Below, in pieces: positions 26,021 to 34,413 of a stretch of 64,000 nucleotides of DNA; the stretch's first letter is position 1; each line of letters begins with the position of its first letter. Source of the stretch: Chitiniphilus shinanonensis DSM 23277. Its GTDB lineage: Bacteria > Pseudomonadota > Gammaproteobacteria > Burkholderiales > Chitinibacteraceae. A model generated the notes under the pieces. It was not told where the DNA came from. It saw only the letters and a program-made list of their open reading frames with translations, and did no database searches. The DNA lies in the NCBI RefSeq assembly GCF_000374805.1, contig NZ_KB895337.1:1-64000 (forward strand). The letters run 5' to 3'. Both the position numbers and the translations under genes were made by a program.

Positions 26021-27316
26021 TTAAAGATTTCCGTAAGAATGCAGTCCAGATAGGAACATATTGACGCCGACGAAGGCGAAGGTGGTGACCAGCAGGCCGA
26101 CCACCGACCACCACGCCAGCACGTCGCCGCGCCAGCCCTTCACCAGCCGCACGTGCAGCCACGCGGCGTAGTTCAGCCAGACGATCAGCGCCCAGGTTTC
26201 CTTCGGATCCCAGCTCCAGTAGCCGCCCCACGCCTCGGCGGCCCATAGCGCGCCCAGGATGGTGGCGATGGTGAAGAACAGGAAACCCACCGCGATGGCC
26301 TTGTACGCCACTTCGTCCAACGTGGCGGCGGCCGGCAGGTAGCCGGCCAGGCGACCACGGTTGAGCGCCAGCAGGATCATGCCGGCCACCGACCAGATGA
26401 ACAGCGTCACCAGCCCCACGCCCGAGCCCAGGTCGGGGAACCAGTCGCCGGCCTTGGCGAAGAACACGCCACCGACGGCGAGCAGCGCCAGCGCGGCAGG
26501 GTAGAGCGCCAGCTGGTGTCGTGGCGCCTGGGTCGCAGGCATCGCCAGCAGCCAGGCGACGCCCAGCATGGCGGCGAGCGCGAACGCGCCGTAGCCGACG
26601 AAGTTGGCCGGCACGTGGATCTTCATCCACCACGATTGCAGCGCCGGGATCAGCGGCTGGATCTCGTGCGCCTGCCGATCCAGGCTGTACCACAGGATGA
26701 ACATCACCGCGCCGGAGATCACCAGCAGCACGAAGGCGCCCATGGCGCGCGCCTGGAAGCGGGCTTCGTAGTAGAGGTACATCAGCGCGGTGATCAGGCA
26801 GAACAGCACGAAGACTTCGTACAGGTTGGAGACGGGGATGTGACCCACGTCGGCGCCGATCAGGTAGCTCTCGTACCAGCGCACCAGCTTGGACACCAGC
26901 GCGGCGCCGGCGGCGGCCCAGGTCAGCCCCGAGGCGATCGACAACGCCGTCGCCGAGCGGCGCAGCAGCCCCAGCCAGTACAGGCCGGTGGCAAGGAAGA
27001 ACAGCACGCACATCCACATCACGGCCGATTGGCTGGACAACAGGTAACGCAGCCCGAACACCGTGGCGCCGCGTTCGAGATCGCCCTGGTACAGCGCGAT
27101 GCCGCAGAGCGCGACTGCGCCGCAGGCCGGCAGGAACCAGCGCATCGCCGGCCAGAACCAGCCGAACCAGACCAGGCCGGCGATCGACGCCAGCAGGATG
27201 CCCTGCTCGTACACATCCATGAATTCGCGATAGCGCGACAGCGCATACACGCCCGCCGCCACGATCAGCGCGGCGAAGACGAAGTCGAGCGGACTCTTGC
27301 GGTTAAGTGCGAGCAT
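26021..27316 (-). CDS. ccsB: Cytochrome c biogenesis protein CcsB/ResC (haem handling)
   Basis: 431 residues with about ten or more hydrophobic helices. The Trp-rich haem-handling motif WGGYWSWDPKETWAL is near 345, with conserved His in HVPANFVGYG (about 245) and near the C-terminus. Together with ResB it forms the System II haem exporter and apocytochrome ligase in the inner membrane. Its start overlaps the resB stop by 14 bp, so the two are translated from one transcript. Confidence 0.92.
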   Translation of the reverse strand: MLALNRKSPLDFVFAALIVAAGVYALSRYREFMDVYEQGILLASIAGLVWFGWFWPAMRWFLPACGAVALCGIALYQGDLERGATVFGLRYLLSSQSAVMWMCVLFFLATGLYWLGLLRRSATALSIASGLTWAAAGAALVSKLVRWYESYLIGADVGHIPVSNLYEVFVLFCLITALMYLYYEARFQARAMGAFVLLVISGAVMFILWYSLDRQAHEIQPLIPALQSWWMKIHVPANFVGYGAFALAAMLGVAWLLAMPATQAPRHQLALYPAALALLAVGGVFFAKAGDWFPDLGSGVGLVTLFIWSVAGMILLALNRGRLAGYLPAAATLDEVAYKAIAVGFLFFTIATILGALWAAEAWGGYWSWDPKETWALIVWLNYAAWLHVRLVKGWRGDVLAWWSVVGLLVTTFAFVGVNMFLSGLHSYGNL

Positions 27317-29360
27317 CGGGTGTTTCCTCGGGGGCCGGTTCGGGCAGCAGCAGCGCGCGGTAGCGCGCGAAGGACTTGTCCAGTTCGCTGTCGTGCCGGT
27401 TGGCGGTCATGGCCAGCAGTGTGCGGCCTTTGGCGCTGCGCAGCCAGAGCCGCTCTTCGCGCAGATAGAACATGCAGTAGATGCCGATCACCAGCAGCAG
27501 GCAGCCCAGGTAGACGATGGCCTGCCCCGGCGCGCGCGCCAGCTGGAAGCCGCTGGCCTGCACCTCCTCGAAGCCGGTGGGTTGCAGGTAGACCGGCGCG
27601 CCGTACTCGAACATGGCGCTGGTGGCGACCAGGCTGTCCATCAGGAAGCGATAGTGCGCGCCGTCCATGTCGATCGCCGGTTGTCCGGCGCGCGCCTGGG
27701 CGACGTCGAGTGCGTCGATGGCCGCGCCTTGCAGGATCTTCAGATAGGTCTGTGCCACCGAAGTGCGCTGCGCCTCCGGCACCTTGGCCTGGACCAGGAA
27801 GCGGTCCAGCGCGGGGAAGCCGCCGCTGCCGAACTGGGCCAGCACGTTCTTCGTCACTTCCTCGAACTGCTCGCGCTTAGTGGCCGAGAAGCCGCCGCCC
27901 TGGAACGCCTTTTCGGCGGTGCGGCGCGCGATCTCGGGGTAGAGGGCCGGATCGAGCAGCGTGGCGCGCAGACGCATGAAGGTGGCGGGCGTCACCGCGT
28001 CGTCCAGCGGGATGCGCACGAAGGCGAACGGTTGCGAGACCTCGCGCCGCACGCCGGACAGCAGGTACAGCGCATCGTCGGCGGAGAAGGGCGCCAGGTA
28101 GTTGAGGTATTCCACCGCCTGACCGGCCGCGTCGCGCAGCTTGAACTGCACCGACGGCCCCAGGTTGCGCAGGTTGTGGTCGGCCTTGACCGATTGCGCG
28201 TCGGCCAGCGCCTGCTCGAAGCGGTTGACCGCGACCGTCGAGGTCTCGGCCTCGGTGCGACCCATGTTCTCGATGTTGAACACCCGCAGATCGCCGAACT
28301 CCAGCGTGTAGTCGCGGCCGGCGGCTTGCAGCGGCTGGCTGGACTGCGACTGGGCCTGCACCGTCTGCGGTTGTGCCGGTCCGCCCAGATCCCAGCGGGC
28401 GAAGGTCAGCGGCGAGCCGCCGTCGCCGAAGCTGGATTGGTAGATGGCGATGCCGTCGAACACCAGCGGCTTGTTGACCTCGATGGTGGCGCTTTTCAGC
28501 ACCTTGCCATTGGCGCGGTCCAGGATTTCCACATCGGAGGCGAAACGCTTGGGCTGACCGGTACTGTAGTGCTCGACGTGGAACTGCTTGAGCCGCAGCG
28601 CGAACGGCAGGTCCTGCACGAAGTAACCCTGGCCGGCGTTGAGGAACACAACGTCGGCGGTGCCGCCCTCGGGAACCGTGACATTGCCGCGGAACGCCGG
28701 GTTGTCGGTCCCGAGACGGCTTTGCGGCGGCACCTGGCTCTGCGGCAGGTCACGCAGTTCGGGCGCCTTGCTGCCGGTGAGTTCGCGCAGCTTGAGCGGC
28801 AGGTTGCCGTCGAGCAGACCGCCGATGCAGATCACCACGATGGCGGTATGGGCGAAGAAATAGCCCAGGCGCTGGCCGGCGCCCTTCTTGGCCGCGTACA
28901 GGCGCACGCCGTCGGTGTCGCGCACGCGGAAGCGGAAGCCCGCCTGCGTCAGCCCCGCCTCGATGGCTTCGCGCGCGGGTTCGCCGTCGGCTTCGGCGTG
29001 GTGCGCCATCAGGCGCAGCGAATTGTGGGTGGCGTGTTCGCGGAAGCTGCGGATGTCGCGCAGCATGCCGGGCAGGTGACGCCAGATGCACAGCGACACC
29101 GAGATCACCAGGAACACCAGGATCAGCAGAAACCACGCCGAGTGGTACACATCGAACAGGCCCAGCGGCTCGAAAAAGCCGAACCAGAAGTCGCCGAACT
29201 CGATGCGGTAATTGACGTAGGGTTCGTTCTGCTTGAGGACGGTGCCGATCACCGAGGCGATGGCGAGCACGGTGAGCAGGCCGATGGCGAAGCGCATCGA
29301 CGACAACAGGTCGAACAGCGCGCGGCCAAAGGAAAGGTGTCGGAGGCGTTTCTCGGTCAT
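27303..29360 (-). CDS. resB: Cytochrome c biogenesis protein ResB
   Basis: 685 residues. Transmembrane helices are at about 15-40, 65-95 and 160-185, plus one near 635-655. Between them lies a large periplasmic domain of ~430 residues. The N-terminal FDLLSSMRFAIGLLTVLAIASVIGTVL is characteristic. Partner of CcsB in System II maturation. It lies downstream of the cytochrome c4 gene, one of its likely substrates, and shares its direction. Confidence 0.93.
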   Translation of the reverse strand: MTEKRLRHLSFGRALFDLLSSMRFAIGLLTVLAIASVIGTVLKQNEPYVNYRIEFGDFWFGFFEPLGLFDVYHSAWFLLILVFLVISVSLCIWRHLPGMLRDIRSFREHATHNSLRLMAHHAEADGEPAREAIEAGLTQAGFRFRVRDTDGVRLYAAKKGAGQRLGYFFAHTAIVVICIGGLLDGNLPLKLRELTGSKAPELRDLPQSQVPPQSRLGTDNPAFRGNVTVPEGGTADVVFLNAGQGYFVQDLPFALRLKQFHVEHYSTGQPKRFASDVEILDRANGKVLKSATIEVNKPLVFDGIAIYQSSFGDGGSPLTFARWDLGGPAQPQTVQAQSQSSQPLQAAGRDYTLEFGDLRVFNIENMGRTEAETSTVAVNRFEQALADAQSVKADHNLRNLGPSVQFKLRDAAGQAVEYLNYLAPFSADDALYLLSGVRREVSQPFAFVRIPLDDAVTPATFMRLRATLLDPALYPEIARRTAEKAFQGGGFSATKREQFEEVTKNVLAQFGSGGFPALDRFLVQAKVPEAQRTSVAQTYLKILQGAAIDALDVAQARAGQPAIDMDGAHYRFLMDSLVATSAMFEYGAPVYLQPTGFEEVQASGFQLARAPGQAIVYLGCLLLVIGIYCMFYLREERLWLRSAKGRTLLAMTANRHDSELDKSFARYRALLLPEPAPEETPDART

Positions 29361-29479
29361 ACCAATTGGAAAAGGGCGTTGCCGCCCCTTGGTGTAAACG
29401 GCGCCGGATTGGTTCCGGCCCGCGTGGATCGGGCATCACCAGGGCAAGGCCGGCTTGCTTGTCCGGTGATCCAAGACAA

Positions 29480-29499
29480 CGGCCGGCATAAGCCGGCCG
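29480..29499 (-). terminator. Stem-loop between cytochrome c4 and resB
   Basis: Perfect 8-bp stem CGGCCGGC / GCCGGCCG with a 4-nt loop, 35 bp after the cytochrome stop. On the minus strand it is followed by TTGTCTTGG, a poor U-tract. It may only partly stop transcription into resB. Confidence 0.5.
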
Positions 29500-29534
29500 C
29501 TATATTCTGGTTATCGCCGCCCGGGGGCGGAGGC

Positions 29535-30146
29535 TCAGTTCAGCGCCTGGATGTACTCGGCGACCGCCTTGATTTCCTGGTCGGACAACCGGGCCGCCAC
29601 TTGCGACATCACCGGGTTGTTGCCGCGCTCGCCGGAGCGGAACGCCTTGAGCTGGGCTTCGGTGTAGGCGCCGTGCTGGCCGGCCATGCGCGGGTACTGC
29701 GCCGGGATGCCGGCACCGTTCGGGCTGTGGCAGGCCATACAGGCGGGAACGGCCTTGGCGGCGATGCCACCGCGATAGATCTTCTTCCCGGCTTCGATCA
29801 GCGCCTTGTCCGACGCGCCCTTGGCCTTGGGGGCCTGCGACGAGTAGTAGGCGGCGACATTCTGCATGTCGGCGGCCGACAGCGGCGACGCCATGCCCAG
29901 CATCACCGGGTTCTTGCGAACCTGGCTCTTGAATTCGTTCAACTGCTTGACGATGTATTCGGGGTGTTGCCCGGCAAGATTGGGGTTAGCGGAGGCAACG
30001 CTGTTGCCGTCCACGCCGTGACAGGCCGCACAGACCTGGTCGACGATCTGTTTGCCCTTGGCCGGATCGCCCTTGCCCGCCGCAAAGACGGACGGGCTCA
30101 TCATCACCAGCGCTGCAAGCGTTGCGATCCACGGCGCACTGCGCAT
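29535..30146 (-). CDS. Di-haem cytochrome c4
   Basis: 203 residues, signal peptide 1-22. Two haem-attachment sites, CAACH (39-43) and CMACH (136-140), lie in two homologous halves, each with the axial-Met region NPVM (79-82 and the NNPVMSQ segment). This is the cytochrome c4 layout: a periplasmic electron carrier to terminal oxidases. It is divergent from engB with 104 bp between starts, an arrangement widespread in beta-proteobacteria. Confidence 0.92.
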   Translation of the reverse strand: MRSAPWIATLAALVMMSPSVFAAGKGDPAKGKQIVDQVCAACHGVDGNSVASANPNLAGQHPEYIVKQLNEFKSQVRKNPVMLGMASPLSAADMQNVAAYYSSQAPKAKGASDKALIEAGKKIYRGGIAAKAVPACMACHSPNGAGIPAQYPRMAGQHGAYTEAQLKAFRSGERGNNPVMSQVAARLSDQEIKAVAEYIQALN

Positions 30147-30250
30147 ATTTTTTGCTCCCTCTTGCGATGCGTGTTCAGGCCCTGCTTAAGGCGGGCCAGT
30201 GATCAAATCCTGTTATTCTATACGAAGACTTTTTACCCCACCACACACCC

Positions 30251-30865
30251 ATGTCCCTGTTCCGCGGCCTGAAGTTCTTGACCACTGTCAACGATCTGCG
30301 TGCCTTACCGCAAGAAGGATTGGAGGTCGCTTTCGCCGGACGCTCCAACGCCGGAAAGTCGAGCGCCATCAATACCTTGGCCGATCATACCCGCCTGGCT
30401 TTCGTCTCCAAGACGCCGGGTCGTACCCAGCACATCAATTATTTCGACTTCGGCAACGAGCGTCGGCTGGTGGACCTGCCGGGCTACGGCTACGCCGAAG
30501 TGCCCGCCTCGGTGCGTGCACACTGGGAGAAATTGCTCGGGCAATACCTCGTCACCCGTCCCAACCTGATCGGGCTGGTGCTGATCATGGATTCGCGCCG
30601 CCCGCTCACCGAGCTGGATCGGCGCATGCTCGACTGGTTCCGCACCACCGGCAAGCCGGTGCACTGCCTGCTCACCAAGTCCGACAAGCTCAGCCGTCAG
30701 GAGCAGGTCAAGACATTGCGCGCGGTGGAAAAGGAATTCGAGGAGGATTCGCTCATCACCGTTCAGCTGTTCTCCAGTTTGAAGAAACAGGGCATGGACA
30801 TCACCGAGCAGATTGTCGGCGGCTGGTTTGCAGCCGCCGAATATGAATCGACAGGCGGCGAATAG
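30251..30865 (+). CDS. engB: Ribosome-biogenesis GTPase EngB
   Basis: 204 residues. G1 GRSNAGKSS (30-38), switch KTPGRTQ, G3 DLPGYG and G4 LTKSDK are intact. EngB (YihA/YsxC) helps assemble the large ribosomal subunit. The ATG 30251 start fits the family length. The next promoter-like element and a candidate small RNA begin within 10 bp of the stop. Confidence 0.95.
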   Translation: MSLFRGLKFLTTVNDLRALPQEGLEVAFAGRSNAGKSSAINTLADHTRLAFVSKTPGRTQHINYFDFGNERRLVDLPGYGYAEVPASVRAHWEKLLGQYLVTRPNLIGLVLIMDSRRPLTELDRRMLDWFRTTGKPVHCLLTKSDKLSRQEQVKTLRAVEKEFEEDSLITVQLFSSLKKQGMDITEQIVGGWFAAAEYESTGGE

Positions 30866-30871
30866 CGCGCC

Positions 30872-30899
30872 TTGAACTTTCTTAAGCGATTCCTATCTT
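30872..30899 (+). promoter_or_regulatory. Candidate promoter for small RNA
   Basis: TTGAAC (30872-30877) and TATCTT (30894-30899) spaced by 16 bp, 7 bp downstream of the engB stop. Two CTTAAG palindromes (30881-30886 and 30897-30902) flank the -10 region, which might be an operator. Start of transcription is predicted at about 30906, the base of the first stem. Confidence 0.5.
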
Positions 30900-30905
30900 A
30901 AGAGT

Positions 30906-31013
30906 CAGGTGCGCCCCTGCACCTCCCGCTTTTCCTCCCTGAGCGGGTGCCTCGGCAGCGTGCCGGGGCTGTTATACCCCGGTCATTCTCCCCTTGGACC
31001 GGGGTTTCTTTTT
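30906..31013 (+). ncRNA. Candidate small RNA with four stem-loops and C-rich loops
   Basis: Four successive stems: AGGTGC/GCACCT (30907-30924), CCCGCT/AGCGGG (30925-30947), GCCTCGGCA/TGCCGGGGC with one G-U pair (30949-30969), and ACCCCGGTC/GACCGGGGT (30976-31005) followed by TTCTTTTT, an intrinsic terminator. The loops of stems 1, 2 and 4 are GCCCCT, TTTCCTCCCTG and ATTCTCCCCTTG; the latter two can pair with Shine-Dalgarno sequences. A promoter-like sequence lies at the right distance upstream. It has no open frame of note. A structured engB 3' UTR is the alternative. Confidence 0.5.
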
Positions 31014-31038
31014 GGCGGTCCTGCCGCCACCCCGACAA

Positions 31039-31068
31039 CAAAAAAAGCGCCACGACTGTGGCGCTTTT
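31039..31068 (-). terminator. Terminator after metF
   Basis: AAAAGCGCCAC / GTGGCGCTTTT with loop GACT. On the minus strand it is followed by seven U residues. It closes the lrgA-lrgB-metF direction. Confidence 0.85.
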
Positions 31069-31183
31069 CCATGCCCGGCGGCGCTTGCCCGCGCCCGGAT
31101 GCCGCTTGCGGCTGTGGATCGACCACGCCGCGGCAAACCCGAAGATCGGCGGGCGCTGCGATGCAAACCTCTTGAGCGGATGC

Positions 31184-32014
31184 TCAGAAACCCAGGCGCT
31201 GGCAGATGGTGCTGACCGCGCCGGCGCCGTTCAGCGTGTAGAAGTGCAGGCCGGGCGCGCCGCCGGCCAGCAGCTTGTCCGCCAGCTCGGTGACCACGTC
31301 CAGGCCGTAGGCGCGGATCGCCGCGCTGTCGTCGCCGAACGATGCCAGCCGCAGCCGCAGCCAGCGCGGGATCTCGGCGCCGCACATCTCGGAGAAGCGC
31401 GACAGCTGGGTGAAATTCTGGATCGGCATGATGCCGGGGTGGATCGGGATCTCGACGCCGCGGCCGCGCACTTCGTCCACGAAGCGGAAATACGCATCGG
31501 GATTGAAAAAGTACTGGGTGATCGCCGCGTCGGCGCCGGCCTTCACCTTGGTCACGAAATTGCGCAGGTCGGCCTCGGCCGACGGGGCCTGCGGGTGGTA
31601 TTCGGGATAGGCGGCCGCCTCGATGTGGAACCAGTCGCCGTGCTCGGCGCGGATGAAGGCGATCAGCTCGCTGGCGTAGCGGAATTCGCCCACGTCCACC
31701 ATCCCCGAAGGGATGTCGCCGCGCAGCGCCACCAGGCGGCGGATGCCGTGGGCGCGGTAGTCGGCCAGCAGCGCGGCCACGGCCTCGCGGGTGGAGCCGA
31801 TGCACGACAGGTGCGGCGCGGCGGCGAAGCCTTCCTGCTGGATTTCCAGCACCGCGTTGCGGGTGCCTTCCTGGGTGGTGCCGCCCGCGCCGAAGGTCAC
31901 CGAGAAGAACTCCGGCTTGAATTGCGCCAGCTGGCGGCGCGTGTTGCGCAGTTTCTCGACGCCTTCGGGCGTCTTGGGCGGGAAGAATTCGAAGCTGATG
32001 GGCGGGCGGGTCAT
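31184..32014 (-). CDS. metF: 5,10-methylenetetrahydrofolate reductase
   Basis: 276 residues. MetF signature: SFEFFPPKTPEGVEKL, SVTFGAGGTTQEGT with the catalytic Glu in FEFFPP, ALRGDIPSG, and the FAD-binding region TQYFFNPDAYFRF. It makes 5-methyl-THF for methionine synthesis. Start ATG 32014 lacks a clear ribosome site. It is 88 bp after lrgB in the same direction. ahcY, of the same methyl cycle, is at 45.5 kb. Confidence 0.95.
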   Translation of the reverse strand: MTRPPISFEFFPPKTPEGVEKLRNTRRQLAQFKPEFFSVTFGAGGTTQEGTRNAVLEIQQEGFAAAPHLSCIGSTREAVAALLADYRAHGIRRLVALRGDIPSGMVDVGEFRYASELIAFIRAEHGDWFHIEAAAYPEYHPQAPSAEADLRNFVTKVKAGADAAITQYFFNPDAYFRFVDEVRGRGVEIPIHPGIMPIQNFTQLSRFSEMCGAEIPRWLRLRLASFGDDSAAIRAYGLDVVTELADKLLAGGAPGLHFYTLNGAGAVSTICQRLGF

Positions 32015-32102
32015 GGTCGGGGCAGGGCAAAAACGAGGCCCGATCTTACCATTGCGCCCGCCGCCGCTGTTCGCGGCGGTTTCATGACGCGATGAAGCGC
32101 GG

Positions 32103-32801
32103 TCAACCCAGCCAGCCGGCCAGCAACGGCGCCACCAGCACCAGCGCAATGCCGGCCAGCGTCATGGTCAGGCTGGCGACCACGCCTTCCTCCTCGCCGA
32201 GTTCGCGCGCCTTGGCGGTGCCGGCCCCGTGACTGGCGGCGCCCAGCATCGCACCGCGTGCCATCCGCGAACGCAACGGCAACAGACGCAGCACCAGCTC
32301 GCCGGTCATCATGCCGAACACCCCCGTCACCACCACGAACAGCGCGGTCAGTTCGCGCGAGCCGCCGAAGGCGTCGGTGGCGGTCATGGCGAACGGCGTG
32401 GAGACCGAGCGCGGCAACAGGCTGTGCGCCAGCTCCGGCGGCAGGTGGAAGGCGCGCGCCAGCAGCCAGGACGATCCCACGCCCAACGCCACGCCGGCGA
32501 GCACCCCGGCGGCGATGGTGACAGGGTTGCGGCGGATCACCGCGCGCTGATCGTGGATCGGAATGGCGAAGGCCAGCGTGGTCGGGCCGAGCATCCACAT
32601 CAGCCAGCGGGCGTCGGCGATGTACACGGGATAGGGGATGCCGGCGGCGAGCACGATGCCCACCAGCACCACCGGGGCGAACAGCAGCGGCGCGAACCAC
32701 ACCGCGCGATGGCGCGCGTACAACCACTTGGCGCAGGCGTAGACCGCCACCGTGAGCAGCAGGCAGGCCAGCGCCAGCCAGGGATGGGCGGCGGCGTTCA
32801 T
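32103..32801 (-). CDS. lrgB: LrgB/CidB family membrane protein
   Basis: 232 residues with about six transmembrane helices. Conserved LrgB segments: MWMLGPTTLAFAIPIHDQR, PRSVSTPFAMTATDAFGGSRELTAL, and GAASHGAGTAKARELGEEEGVVASL near the end. With LrgA it is thought to act as a holin-like or metabolite-export pair tied to murein hydrolase control. Its start overlaps the lrgA stop (ATGA). Confidence 0.88.
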   Translation of the reverse strand: MNAAAHPWLALACLLLTVAVYACAKWLYARHRAVWFAPLLFAPVVLVGIVLAAGIPYPVYIADARWLMWMLGPTTLAFAIPIHDQRAVIRRNPVTIAAGVLAGVALGVGSSWLLARAFHLPPELAHSLLPRSVSTPFAMTATDAFGGSRELTALFVVVTGVFGMMTGELVLRLLPLRSRMARGAMLGAASHGAGTAKARELGEEEGVVASLTMTLAGIALVLVAPLLAGWLG

Positions 32802-33217
32802 GTCGTCACCGCGCGGTGACGACGGGTGGCGGTCAGCAGCCGGCGCCGGCGTTCCCAGCGGAACACCCGATCGACCACCAGCGCGGTGCCGGCCATCACG
32901 CACAGCGTGCCCAGGCCGATCACCGCCAGCAGGCGCAGCCCTTCGCTGCGGAACAGCGCCTGGAACTGCACCACCGCCACCACCGGCGGGATGAAGAACA
33001 GCAGCATTTCGGCCAGCAGCCATTCCGCACCGCGGCGCAGCCGTTCGGCATCGAGCCAGCCCAGCAACAGCAGCGACAACAACGCCGCCAGTCCCAGCAC
33101 ACCGCCGGGCACCGGCGAGCCGATGGCGCGCGCCAGCGCGTCCGACGCCAGCCACAGCGCGGCCAGCAGGCAGACCTGGAACAGCGTGGGAACGAAGCGG
33201 TGCAGCGCGCGGGACAA
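32798..33217 (-). CDS. lrgA: LrgA/CidA family membrane protein
   Basis: 139 residues from TTG 33217, chosen because GGAG precedes it by 9 bp and the product matches the family length. An ATG at 33319 would add 34 residues and overlap the divergent LysR gene. Four hydrophobic helices; conserved GSPVPGGVLGLAAL and the FIPPVVAVVQF segment. Holin-like partner of LrgB, translationally coupled to it. The LysR gene is divergent from it, as in cid/lrg loci. Confidence 0.78.
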   Translation of the reverse strand: MSRALHRFVPTLFQVCLLAALWLASDALARAIGSPVPGGVLGLAALLSLLLLGWLDAERLRRGAEWLLAEMLLFFIPPVVAVVQFQALFRSEGLRLLAVIGLGTLCVMAGTALVVDRVFRWERRRRLLTATRRHRAVTT

Positions 33218-33337
33218 GGGATGTATCTCCAGTGGGCGCTTCCTGTCCAAGGCGGAAGCTGAGCCCCAGTCTATGCCGCTGCACGCATAACGAAGATGAA
33301 TTATCGTGATGCAATCCATGCCGGATTGGAATCGATT

Positions 33338-34216
33338 GTGGAACTAAGAACCTTGCGCGCGTTTGTCGAAGTGGCCCGCAGCGGCAGCTTCACCCAGGCC
33401 GCCGAGCGCCTGTTCGTCACCCAGCCCACGGTGAGCAAGCTGGTGCGGCAACTGGAGGAAGAGCTGGGCCAGACGCTGCTGCGCCGGGCCGGCCGCCATG
33501 CCAGCCCCACCGATGCCGGCCGGCTGGTGCTGGCGCACGGCGAAACGCTGCTGGCCCAGGCGGCGCAGATGGTGACCGAATTGTCGGAGCTGGACGGCCT
33601 GGCGCGCGGCGAGCTGCGCATCGGCATCCCGCCGCTGGGTGGGCGGGTGTTCGTCACCATGCTGGGCGAATTCCGCCGCCGCCATGCCGGCATTGAACTC
33701 AAGCTGTTCGAGGATGGCGCCAAGGCCATCGAGGCGGCCTTGCTGGCGGGCGAACTGGAACTGGGCGGCCTGTTGCAGCCCATCGACACCGCGCGTTTCG
33801 ACTGCGCGCCGCTGGCGGCCGATCAACTGGTGCTGGTGGCGCCGGCGTGGTCGGCGTGGGGCCAGCGCGACACGGTGCAACTGGCCGAACTGGCGGACGA
33901 GCCGTTCATCCTGTTCGCGCCGGGCTTCGCGCTCAACGACCGCATCTTCGACGCCTGTCGCAGCCTGGGCTTCACACCCGACGTGGTCGGGCGCAGCGGG
34001 CAACTGGGGCTGATCCTGGCGATGGTGCGCGGCGGCATCGGCGTGGCGCTGCTGCCGCGTTCCGAAGTAGCGCTGGCCGGACGCGACGCCCTGGCCGTGT
34101 GCGAACTCGGCGATATCGTCATCCCCTGGGAAATCGTGCTCGCCTGGCCGCGCGAAGGCTACCTCAGCCACGCCGCCCGGGCCTGGCTGGCGATGATGCG
34201 GGGGAGTGGCGGGTGA
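33338..34216 (+). CDS. LysR-type transcriptional regulator
   Basis: 292 residues from GTG 33338, which gives the usual start VELRTLRAFVEVARSGSF; an in-frame ATG at 33296 adds 14 residues. The winged helix-turn-helix (FTQAAERLFVTQPTVSKLVRQLEEELG) is at about 16-45. An effector-binding domain follows (90-290). Divergent placement from lrgAB suggests it controls them, as CidR does elsewhere. The effector is unknown. Confidence 0.85.
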   Translation: MELRTLRAFVEVARSGSFTQAAERLFVTQPTVSKLVRQLEEELGQTLLRRAGRHASPTDAGRLVLAHGETLLAQAAQMVTELSELDGLARGELRIGIPPLGGRVFVTMLGEFRRRHAGIELKLFEDGAKAIEAALLAGELELGGLLQPIDTARFDCAPLAADQLVLVAPAWSAWGQRDTVQLAELADEPFILFAPGFALNDRIFDACRSLGFTPDVVGRSGQLGLILAMVRGGIGVALLPRSEVALAGRDALAVCELGDIVIPWEIVLAWPREGYLSHAARAWLAMMRGSGG

Positions 34217-34222
34217 GGGTGG

Positions 34223-34401
34223 GGAACCCCAAGTCTTGAACCACAGAGGACAGTGAGAGCACAGAGGTACACAGAGAAAACCGCGGCAGGGGATGACTGA
34301 ACTCGGCGCCGCAGTCGTTCACTTCCCCTCCCGTTTTCAGATTTCCCTCGGTGAATCTCCGTGTTCTCCGTGCCCTCTGTGGTTCAAGATGTGGGGTTTC
34401 G
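34223..34401. repeat. Inverted doublet of repeat family A, copy 1
   Basis: Left arm 34223-34282 and right arm 34349-34401 are inverted copies of a CAGAG-type repeat (core TTGAACCACAGAGGAC). The first ~25 bp of the arms pair well. They enclose ~65 bp of unrelated sequence. It lies between two convergent genes (LysR and yqhD) and may act as a terminator. Confidence 0.85.
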
Positions 34402-34413
34402 CCTTTCAACCCC

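Noticed and set aside
27297-30272. Plus-strand open frame of 991 codons
   Set aside because: Antisense to resB and the cytochrome c4 gene, which have clear motifs. High GC at third positions keeps the opposite frame open.
32014-32102. SAM or SAH riboswitch before metF
   Set aside because: The gap after lrgB is only 88 bp and lacks the conserved aptamer strings seen before ahcY.
33296-33337. ATG at 33296 as start of the LysR gene
   Set aside because: It adds 14 residues before the conserved start and overlaps the longest lrgA frame; GTG 33338 fits the family better, though this is not certain.
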